NCBI RefSeq assembly: GCF_000972845.2
Contig: NC_040021.1
Span: 12,738,908 to 12,802,907 of the forward strand
Direction: 5' to 3'
Origin: Larimichthys crocea
Taxonomy: Eukaryota > Chordata > Actinopteri > Sciaenidae
DNA: 64,000 nucleotides
Below the pieces are notes generated by a model. It was not told the origin of the DNA and did no database searches. It saw only the letters and a program-made list of their open reading frames with translations. This document shows, piece by piece, positions 13,601-25,600 of this stretch (positions are counted from its first letter, which is position 1; every line of letters begins with the position of its first letter). Made by a program: the position numbers and the translations under genes.

Positions 13601-16600
13601 ATATAGCAGGTGTTCTAAACAACATTTACACATTATTCGCTATTACATAAATGTGAACATTCTTTTGTAATCACATTAGTCCTCTTTATAACAACTAGCT
13701 AGTTTGTAGAATATAAATATTAAATATTGATAGTTAGCAAAACAACAGTAATGTCAGCAAACTAGCCAAGCTGCTTAGCCACTTAGCTCAGTAGCTTAAC
13801 TTAGTAGCTAAATTTACCATAGTGTTGTATAGCATTGTATTTTTGGAATAGCTAATGAGCTACTTAGTAGTTGGCTACGAAGGTCATATTATTAGGAAAT
13901 ATTATAGAAGTAGCTAACGTAGAGATATAGTTTTACTTTATAGTTTGTAATGAATACATAGTAGCCTACTTTATAGCTAGTTTGTTGACATTACTTTAGT
14001 TGTGGTTGCATTTTTAAATTAGCTAACTAATATTTGCTAGTTTGTAAAATGATATTTGATAAGTGTGGCACTGCAAGAGAAAAGAAAGATGTTGTCAGAT
14101 CTGTAAAAATGGCAGAAGCAAGCAGTTGATGTGGAAACTGCAAGCAGTCAGCGTGCAGTGATTATAATGTATGTACACAGCCTCGTTCTAACTCCACTAC
14201 CAGGATATGTTTGTGTAATACGCTAATTGTACATGATATCTGTGAAACAGTAATTATTTCTGATTGGTCCAAAGGATGACTGTAGTTGGAAACCAACATG
14301 TTTATCATCATCACCTTGTTACGTCTCACTGTGGATGATTAAGATGTGTTTTCCATGATGCAGGTGGATGAGCAGACTGTCGGTGAGCCTGGTTGGCTGT
14401 GTGGGAGTTACCGTGGTAACAGGGGCTGGTTCCCCCAGAGTTACGCAGAGAAATGTCTTACCCCATCTACTACTGAGCCTGCCCCTTCTTCACCGGGAAA
14501 AAAGTCCTCTCCACCACCACCACTGAACACGAGGTAACATGCAGGAAGAAAACAGGATGGTCAGGACAGTCTCAAAGACATTTTCTGTGTGATATTTCAG
14601 TTCCCCTGCACTAAAGATAGTACAGTTTTGTGCTTATTTTGCTGTCTCCTGGTCTGTAGCAGTCACCTTGGGTGTTGTAATTTATGCCACAGTACTGTTG
14701 TAGGTTGTTTTTATTCTTGCGTTGGCTCCTTCCCTGATGGTTTGTTCCACGTGTTTCACCTAGAGTCCCAGATGGGGAGGTGGCAGGTGACGCCATCGAT
14801 CTTGCCCAATCTGATGCTTCACAGGTGAGGAGGAAATCTTGGCTTGTGTTTACTTTTAACTTCACTCATGAGTTAAACTGGGACTGACCTTTAGTTTTAT
14901 TGAAAGACAGCTCACTCTGAATGGACACATAAACATTTTATTGACTTGCTCTAGTATGCAACTTATCTGTACTTTGGTATTTACTCTCTGTTGTCAGGCA
15001 TCACAAGGGAAAAAGTTCTGTCTTTTCAAAAAGAGCACAAAGAGTTTATTTTGAAAATTACATAAAAACGTCCTGATCTCTTGAAATATTAGGATTATTA
15101 ATCAATATTTTTATTCTAACAATGGATCACATGCCTGTAAATGTGTTTATCATCCAATGCAGCTACAGCAAACCCTTTTTTTGGCTCCTTTCAGCTCATT
15201 GTTTTGGTTTTTCGGGCCCACAAATTTACTGGTTAGGTTCACTTTCATTCCGCTTAACAGCATAATTTCCAATTTTAACTTTTTGACCATTATGAGCGCA
15301 CCATCCAGGTACTCACAGTACATTGCATTTTGCCATAACTGACAGTGTGAATGCACTTATGTACTCAAAATAGCAAGTTTAAGTATGGATGTTTCAAATT
15401 GAATTGATTCAAATCCAGTGTCCGAAACATGCAAATGTTTCTCTATATCTGCTCGATGTTTAAATAAGAAGCTGTTTGCTAACAAGCTGCCTATATTAAT
15501 GTTGTAAGCTGACAATATGTCAGTGTTCCCTCCAGGTAGCCATAAATTATTTAATGCTCCTACTTTCCTTGGTCTTCTGTTGATATAGTAATGTCTGCCT
15601 TCGTAATGTATGTGAGCTATAAACTGACTTTGGCGGGCAAGGAAGTAGGTCTGGCTGGGGTACACACACTGCTGTTGACATCAACACACACATCTTGAAC
15701 AGCAGTATGACTGTATATTTATAGCTTTTCTCCACTGGGAGTTCCTCTCTTTCTCTCTGCCTCTCTGTGGGTCACCCAGACATTTACAGATCTCCATCTC
15801 CCAACAGATAACATCAGTGTTAGTAGGTCTGGCATTTGTAGGTTACATCTCAGAAAGAGTGAGGGGAACTGTGATAATCTAAATTGCTTCATATCTGGAT
15901 GAGTAGCGAGTTGGGCTGATTTAGTGGTTTAACTCTGCTCTTCTAATCTCACTCCTCAGTCCTCCGTCCCTCTGCTGGCTCGAGCCGTCTCCTCTTGGTC
16001 AGCCACCTCAGAGACTCACCTCAGCCTCTCCTTTGGCGACGTCATCACTGTGCTGCTGAGCTTCTCACAGGGCGACATCATCAGTGTGCTGCAGCAGAGG
16101 GAGGACTGGTGGTTGGGACAGCTCAACGGGACGCAGGGATGGTTTCCCAAAGACTGTGTCACTTTGGAGACGGGCGGCAATATAGAGTATGAAGACATGC
16201 ACAGACCTCTCTGATGTTAAATCTAAATTTAAAGTGCAAGACTAAATTGACTTCATGTTGTTTCCATTCTAGTGTGGATGCATTTGACACATGTGACTCT
16301 GCTCAGCTGGAAGGTGAGTGTAGTTCATCTTTCGTTAAACGATTAAATAACTCAGACATGTGGTTCTGACTTACACTTTATCCCATCCAGAGTATGTGGC
16401 CTTGTACACGTACGAGAGCCCAGAGGCGGGGGACCTCACGTTCGTCGAGGGAGACGTTGTCATGGTAACGGAGAGAGAAGGAGAGTGGTGGCGAGGATGT
16501 ATCGGCGATCAGACGGGGGTTTTCCCTTCCAACTATGTCCGACCTGTTGAACCAGAGGTGAGCTTCCCTTCCAACTATGTCCGACCTGTTGAACCAGAGG

Positions 16601-19600
16601 TGAGCCAAGTCAGGTGTTTTAAAAAAAATAATAATAATTCGTAGAACCAAAGTTTTATTAAATGTTTTTAATAATAGAAATGTATTTATTGTATATTATA
16701 TAAACTGTCTATATCATATAGCAAGAAATATTATAAAGATTAGTCAGCTTATTGACTTAAATCAGTTATGCATTTTGGGGTTTTTTTCTTTTCATCTCAG
16801 ACAAAAAATGTGTTAGTACAATGTAAAAATAATCAATACATGAATATATATATATATCTAATATTATATATATTATATTATATATATATTATTCTATATA
16901 TATTATATATTATATTATATATAGATATATATATATTACCAGTGCTTAATAAATTTATTAGACCACCACCCAATGTAAAGTTTATGCCACAGCTGCCCTA
17001 AATTAGCAGCATTGGTATTTACCCAAATAATTTTTCATGTTTGTAATGGTTAATACACCAGTAGCTCTTTAACCAAAATAATATTTTTATTTCTAAAATA
17101 TAATTATTATTATTATGCATGAATTTTACAATTCACTTTTACAAAAAAGCACATTATTATTTATTGTTTAAGATGTCAAATTATAGTTATCTACTTGGAT
17201 TCCTGAACAGAAGAATTAGTTTTAGTGGTTATGGTAATGTTATGCTTGATTCATTTCTGATTTCTCAGAGAAGCCCGCATTAAATCACGTCATGATGCTG
17301 GATGGTCTCTGACAGGTAGTCTAATAAATTGGTTAAGCACTGTATATATTGATGATCATTAGTGGCACGCAAGCATTTTTTCCCCCATATTCCACAGATT
17401 TTGTTAAAAATGTGTATTTATTTCTGTATTTATTACTATAGTCATTCACTTACTACTGCTATTTCTGTATTTATTACTATAGTCATTCACTTACTACTGC
17501 TTTATTTATTTAGACGACAAGACCTGGAGCTCCGTCCAAAAAGCCTGGTGAGAGCACATACTCATAGTCTGCTGATTAACTCCATAATTCTCTTGACATT
17601 TACCTGATCTAAATCCATCAACTATCTTGGTTTCTTCGACAGAGATTGCTCAGGCAGTCAACATCACCGTCGCCCCGACGTTGCATCAGTTGCGTCTGTC
17701 TCCAGGGCAACTGATAGTGGTCCTGGCCAAGAACTCCACTGGCTGGTGGCTCGGGGAACTGCAGGTCAGTCATTAGAGCCGTGAGGGGAACTTATGAGTT
17801 CAATCTTCTTCTCTTTTTTTTTCAAGAAAATAAGAGTAGAAGGATAATGTTAGCTATTAGAAAAATGTAAGTAACAAGGTTTAACTTAATTTGCCTTTAA
17901 ATGCTGATGTGCAGTTTAAGGTCAACTGTATCTTGGAGAACTGTAAGCATGATTAATTGTGTACTTCTCTTGGAGCCACTGCCCATATTTGAATGCATTT
18001 TAATATTTTTTCTGCCTCTATTTGATGAAAAAATATTTGATAATATGAAAATTATTTAAAGGTTTTATATAGAAAAATGTGTCGTAACTCAAGTTTGTAT
18101 GTATATACCCAATGTAAGTTAATCCGTCTCTTTCCTGACACAGCTCGTACTCCAGATGTTTTTGTACCTCCATGACTTGTCAGATCGATAAAGAGTGAGC
18201 GAGAGGTGGACATGAGGTTACGGGATTAATAACAGGGTTGTCTCTAGGTTATACATCTACAGCAGTGTGAGGTCAATCCTCACTGCCTATTTTGTGCTGA
18301 GGATGCGACTTTAGTTCTGGTTAAGCTGTCAGTGAGCAATCTGACACAGTAATGAGACAGCTGGGTAAAGGCAGCAGCACAGACAGTCAAAACTGAAATG
18401 AATATTGTTGCAGTGCGTAGGATTGCCGCAGTTTTCTTAAACTAGAGAAATAGAACATGATGATCTTTATTTATATTAATCTTGGTCAAGAAAGATGAAG
18501 CATTGAATCAAGCAATCTTTGATTCATGAAGGCAGTGAATATAAATTCCCAGTAAAGACCCATCGGGATTCAGTATAGATCGTTGTTTGCACTGCTGTGA
18601 TTCTGGAGGTTCAGCTCTCTGCCCCGCAAAATCGATTCATCAATTCATCTCTTGATTTAGAATTCAGAACTGAACCAGCAGAAGATTGATTTACTCTCAC
18701 TGGCTCTTTTTCCTCCAGGCTCGAGGCAAGAAGCGGCAGAGAGGCTGGTTTCATTCCTCTCACGTTAAACTTCTCGGCCCATCCAGCAGCAAATCCTCCC
18801 CCTCTCCTCTGCCAGGTGATGGCTGACACACTTTTAGCATGACATGCTCTTTGACACACGTCTGCATGATATATTATTTTCTTGGGTTGTTTCCACATTT
18901 TCTTATTTGGATTGGAGTAATGAATGTATCCTGTAGTAAATCCAAAATCATTTTAAAGAGACACATTAATAATTCAAGGCTCCAATTACTCTGACATCGC
19001 TGCCAAGACGCTGTTAAATTACTGTGATTATTCTGGAATAAGTGGACACATCCCGTAACAGAACTGCATATGCATTTTTTGGTTGAATAGCATTCATAAA
19101 TTCAATTACTGCTGTATTTTTTTTTCCCCATTAATTTTTCCCCGAAAACCAGAAAGCAGTCTCTGTTATCAATAGATCCATGACATTTAACAAGAATAAA
19201 AGTCTAAAGCTTTGAGCTAAAAGCTAACATTAGCATGTTAACATGTGACGATGTTGACACGCTCATGTTTTGCAGGTTTACCAATGTTCACTGTCTTAGT
19301 TTAGCTTTAGTTTAGTTTAAATGTTAATAAACCTGAGACTGATGGGAATCATTTTGCAGGTATTATACCACAAAAATATTTGATATGACGACTATGGGAG
19401 ATATTACAATTCATCCAATACACCACATTTTATGGCAATCCATTTAATAGGTGTGGAGACTTTCACTTAAAACCAACATGTCAAGCGACTGGTTGTGCTG
19501 GATGAAAAGTCAGAGGATCGCTAAAGTCATTAGGATTCATCCTCTGGGGGCCATGATCATCAATCCAATAGTTGCTGAGCTCTTTCAGTGCAAACAATAG

Positions 19601-22600
19601 TTGTGGACTGGTGACTAGATCCACTGTGCTAGCGAGTACAAAATTCAGTAAAATATAATTTCAAACATGTCAACCTCATGTGTGCCTCATATTCCTCAGT
19701 GTGCCAAGTCATCGCCATGTACGACTATACTGCTGCCAATCGAGATGAGCTGAGCTTCTCCAAGGGTCAGCTGATCAGCATCCTGGACAAGACCAACCCC
19801 GATTGGTGGAAAGGAGACGTCAATGGGGTCACAGGCCTGCTGCCCACCAATTATGTCAAGATGACAACAGAATCAGACCCCAGCCAGCAATGTGAGTAAA
19901 CTTCATGCTTTTTTTTTTTCTGGCTTAACAATTTCTCTCAGGGGGACAATATTTTTCTCTCATACCACTTGAAAGAAAATCAATAATTCACACATGTAGT
20001 TATTTATTATTGTGGGAGTGCTGTCCGTGAAAGGAAACAAGACTGTGGGCACAAATGGAAACTGATAAAACACTTTTGTCAGTTGTAGAAACAAACGTTT
20101 GTCTCGTTGCTGAAAATCTAAATGGTTGACTTGGCTCACTTTAGGTACAGTAGATTCGTTATCCCTGTCAGAGCATGAAGTGACTGATGGTAAGCTGAAA
20201 AGAGTTGGGTTTTGTCAATCACAGAGGGATGACTGGTGAACATGAACTCACTGAACTTAAAAGGCTCAATCTTCTGTATATTTTGGGTGTGTTGGTAAAA
20301 AGAATGGTGTCTCTCGCCTTGAATTAACAGGACAAAAGTTAAAATAATTCAGTTTCCCTTAATCCACATAAGCAAAACAGATCGGGCCTTTTAAGTTTTG
20401 AAGGAATAGTTTTGTGAACTCTGCTTATTCGGCTTCTTGTTGGGAATTAGACGAGAAAGTGTTTGCCGCTCTCATATCTGTCATTTTGATAAAGGTAAAG
20501 CAGGTGGTTAGCCAAGCATAAAGACTGGAAGCAGAGGAAAGAAGTTAGCCGGCCAACCAGAAGGTAAAATAGCAGTTAGGGGTACGGCTCATGGGCACCT
20601 TGGCAGTGCCCAGGAGGTGAATTGGTACCTCCCCCAGGTACCAATTCACACTCCATACTGCGGTTCGGCCAGAGTGGTACTTCTGAGGTTATGCACGATG
20701 TAAAAAGTTTGAGAAACACTGAGCTAAGCTATCACAGCGCAGAGACATGAGAGCGGTATCCAACTTTTCACCTAACTCTCTGCCAGACAGTGAATAGCAA
20801 GCAAGTCGTGAAACAAATCACTGGGTCACAGAACAAAACGGAACAACCAAGAATTAGCTTCAAATCAAACCGGCATGTTGTTTTCATCCTAATCGGTCAC
20901 ATTAAAAAAAAAAATTCTGACTAATTTTCACTTCACTGATGGACAGAAACAATGTACAAAGCACTTGTCCATTATGCTTCTAACTGTTTATACAGTACAC
21001 TAATCACTGGTCTTTTGGGAAGGGTGGTGATTCCTCTCATGTATATTCACGGCACTCCTCTGATGATATTAAGAGGGTCATTTTTAAGCAGGAGGTGTAT
21101 GCTCTTAATTAGTATTCATAGCTTGCATGTTCTTCTCGCAGCAGTGGATCTATGTTAACAAGACGAAAGCACTGGACGTCTAATTAGGATGAAGTCGTTA
21201 AAGCCGCAGACAGGAAACACAATAAAATTTTAATTCTAATGAACATGTTCTGACACTGCGCTTCATCAGAGGAATGAAAAGTAAGAAATTACCATCACGC
21301 TCCAGCTGATACGATTAGTAACAACATTTACATTTCCAGAAATACATTATTAATGCACGTGCATGTATGAGTCTAGCATTAATATTAAAACTATATTAAT
21401 GTCTGCTGTCTCTCCGTCTCTCCTTCATCTCACTCACCTCCCCCTCCCGCTCCTCCACTTCATATCTTTTTTCTGTTGTAGGACAGTAATGCTGGCTTTC
21501 CTCTCTCCTCCTCCTCCTCCTCCTCTTCCTCCTCCTCGTCCTCCTCCTCCTCCTCCTGTACCTCACCCTTTCTGTCTGAGCCAAACCGAATTGCCCTGTC
21601 GCAACAGGAAGCCCAGCCGCCAGCAAGAACAGCCCGGCTCTGCGCTTTCCACCTCACTCGTTTAGGACTGTGGTGTTCTGTGCTCGTCTTGTTTATATTT
21701 TTATTTATTTAATTAGCTTCTTTTACCTGCTCTTCTTTCTTTTTTTTTCTTTTTCTTTTTTAAAACCCTGTCCCTTTTTCTATAAGGCATTTATTTCCCA
21801 CTCTTACCCCCTTGCTCTCTCTCTCTCTCCTTTATGTGTTTCCCTTGATGTTTCTTTAACTAACTAATTAACCAAGGGAGCGAGGCGGAGGCAGCTAGAC
21901 GTGTTTTTTTTTTTTTTAGAGGCTTTTGTCCCTCTGATACAAAATAAAGGCATGAAATGTGTAGTTTTGCTAAAAATATGGATCGTAAGAGTTTGGTTAC
22001 ACAATATAATGAAAATAATATGCCAATGGCATCAAACTGAAGTCATTTAGTTTTTTAAATTAAGGCTTGTTTAAATTTCTTAACAGGGTCACTCATTCTT
22101 GCACTAACAACATTAAACCTTGCTAAAAATGGACCAATGTGAAGACTCACTGTTGCTTAAATCACCAATAACCTTGACTGCTGCCTGCTCGCTGCTCATT
22201 GCTCGTACTAAAACTAATTTATTGTGATTTCTTTTTGTTCGCTCTTCCATTTATTGATGCTTCCAGGCGAGTTTAAAGATTGAGACTCATCCTGTGCTGA
22301 ACTGTGATATCACCAGCAAGATAAACACGCAGATATTAGAATACCAACTGTTATGGTAGATTCAGAGATAAATGACACCACACTGCTGACATTGACGTTC
22401 CAACTTTTTGCCAAGTTTGTACCTCAAAGACTTGAACTACTACCCAACTGAGTCTTCCACTGCTCTTTCACACAAGCATTAGCTAATTTACTCATTCACA
22501 CCTATGCAATCATCTGGAGCGAGCGCTCCACCGTGAAAAGGTGCTTTTTGTTTTTCTTTAACTTGGTGTCCTTCGTAGCAGTGTTCTTAGCGTTTGCATT

Positions 22601-25600
22601 GCCTGGTATGTTCATGTACTGCAACTACAACGTGCCTCACCTCTTGTCTGTGCATTAAATGTAAATAAAATATAGAACTTCTAATAAAGGGAGATTTTAA
22701 CATGCAGACGTGTGTAGTGTTTCCCGAGGAACTGTGCTCGCGATTGACAGGAGAGTGTCTGTGCGTGTTGCACATGCTTGTGTCGTTGGTGTGTCTGTGC
22801 ATGCATGGATGCATGGCCGCATGTTTGCTCGTCTGCACGTGTGTATGCGCGCTTGTAGGGTGTGCCGACCTGATGACGCTGGACACCATGACCCCTCAGG
22901 AGAGGAAGAGACAAGGTTACATCCATGAGCTCATCCAGACTGAGGAGACCTACGTGGAAGACCTGGAGTTGGTACTAGAGGTGAAACAAAGAGACAAACA
23001 CGGAGCATGCATATTCAGAAAGCATTAACCTTTTTGTCCAGAATTTGAACCACGGGTTATGTTTTAATATATTTTCTCAGGTCTTCCATAAGCCCATGTC
23101 AGAGTCTGGCCGTCTAACAGAAGCTGAGATGGGAGTGATCTTTGTTAACTGGAGGGAGCTGATTATGTGTAACACCAAACTACTCAAGTAGGTACCCCGA
23201 TATCAAATTTATGAGCCATTCTGGTAAATGTTAACACTGAAATTAAAGTTTCTGGATTTGCTTCAGGGAGAAAAGTATGTAAGTTTTATATCTGGCTTAG
23301 CACATATTTATGAAGATGTAACAAAGATCGTGTTTTACATCATCGTCATCCCAGAGCGCTGCGCGTGCGTAAGAAGACAGGAGGAGAGAATATGCCGGTT
23401 CAGCTGATAGGAGACCTGTTGGCTTCAGAGCTCGCTCACATGCAGCCGTACATTCGATTCTGCTCCTGCCAGCTCAACGCCGCCGCCCTGCTACAGAACA
23501 AGACGCACAACCAGCCTGATTTTAAAGACTTCCTCAAGGTATGAGCTGTGGATGAATGTGATCTATAGAAAGAGGGACACAACAAACATCTGTGTGAATC
23601 AATAAAATATGAATCTTAATCTCTCGCACGTCTGCCTCCTTTTGAGCAGAAGATAGCCACTAACTACCGCTGTAAAGGAATGCCGCTGTCCAGCTTCCTC
23701 CTCAAGCCCATGCAGAGGATCACACGCTACCCTCTGCTCATAAAGAATGTAAGTGATCCTTTGCCTAATTACAACACTTTGTCTCTCATGTCTCTCTATA
23801 TAATCTCTCCTTTCCTCTTCTCGCTGGTCAGATCCTGGAGCACACCCCAGATGGTCATGCAGACCGCAGCCCGCTGAGAGAAGCTCTGGAACGAGCCGAG
23901 GAGCTGTGCTCTCAGGTCAATGAGGGAGTCCGGGAGAAGGAGAACTCAGACAGGCTGGAGTGGATACAGAGCCACGTCCAGTGTGAGGGACCTATAGAGG
24001 TAAGCACAGTCAGACAAGACCCTCAACAATACATTTTATGCTGGATACCACTGAACTAGGTTCTGCTGGATTGTTTTACAAGAATAACTCTGTACTCTTC
24101 TGCAGTTTCACTTCTTCACTTCAGGATTTATGTTATCTGGTGCCAAGACAAATGCACACAACAGCCAGAGAGCATTTTTCACTGAAGCACTTACTGCACT
24201 CGACAGTCTCCGTCCTTTCCTACATCTCTCTCTCCAGTCACGCCTTACTTTTTTTTACTCTTTCAGCACTTGGTCTTCAACTCGCTGACTAATTGCCTCG
24301 GGCCTCGCAAGCTGCTCCACAGCGGCCGGCTTTATAAAACCAAAAGCAGCAGGGAGCTGTGGGCTTTCCTCTTCAACGATTTCCTCCTCCTCACACACAG
24401 CGCCAAACCTTTCTCCTCCTCAGGGCCAGACAGGCTCTTCAGCCTTAAGACCAACATACAGCTCAAGATGTACAAAACAGTAAGCGAGAGTGTGGTGTCT
24501 AAATACTGCTAATTTATGAAACCGTGGAAAGGTGGAGTCTATAAAAAGTCTCCAGAAACCTATCCATGTGTTCTTCATCACTTCATTTTCTCCTTCAGCC
24601 ACTGTTCCTCAATGAGGTTTTGGTGAAAATGCCACCCGACCCGTCCAGCGACGAGCCACTCTTCCACGTCTCACACATCGATCGCGTGTACACACTCAGA
24701 ACTGAGACCTTAAATGAAAGGTACGCCATGCGCATGCACATCTTCACACACTTTACCAATCACCTAATCACACTGAATACAGAAAGTGATTCACTGTGTC
24801 GGCAGGACAACGTGGGTCCAGAAAATCAAAGCAGCATCTGAACATTTCATAGAGACGGAGAAGAAAAAGAGAGAGAAGGCTTATCAAGGTAAACACACTG
24901 AACACATGTGAGAGAGATTCTCCAGCTTATAAAGAGTGAATGTTTGACAGTGTGATACATACTGCACACATGCACACACAATTACACTCATATATTATTA
25001 ATATTGTCTTTGAACCGTCCCAACAATATCTCATGATATAGTGTTGAGTTGGCGCAATTCATTTCACCATTAATAAAAGAGGTACAGCTGCAAGATTTGC
25101 AGCAAGATATTGCAGTTAAAATATTAATGGAATGATAATTTTCACAGTAGCCATCAATGTGCACATTATGATGAATATTTTAGAGGAATTTGAAACGTAA
25201 TATAGACCAACTTTAAGACACATTTACCTTCTTTTGCTTTTTCTTACAAAGCAGACTAAAGTGAAGGAGAACTGTTTGAGATGACTAATAACAATAATAT
25301 ATTTAATGTTTCTGATACTGGTCTTATTAACTAGTTGATTGTGATCAGGGGAAAAAAGCCCTGAAACCATCATTTGCAATTATGTGATTTTGTTTTATTT
25401 TTAATTAAAGACCTATCCACACCCTCTCTGCAGCAAATTACAATCCATAATCCTCCTCTCCTCATCATTTTCGCTCGGTTCTTTACTCATAACAAATGGT
25501 ACACCACAAATACACAAGCATACATGGAATATAGTCTGAATATTAGCTCCTGTGATCAGCTGTTTCAACTGGCAACATCTGTAAGAGAGAGCTGTCGGCT

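Noticed and set aside
21396..21657. Arg/Glu-rich - strand ORFs
   Set aside because: Complement of a CCT microsatellite in the 3' UTR of short ITSN2.
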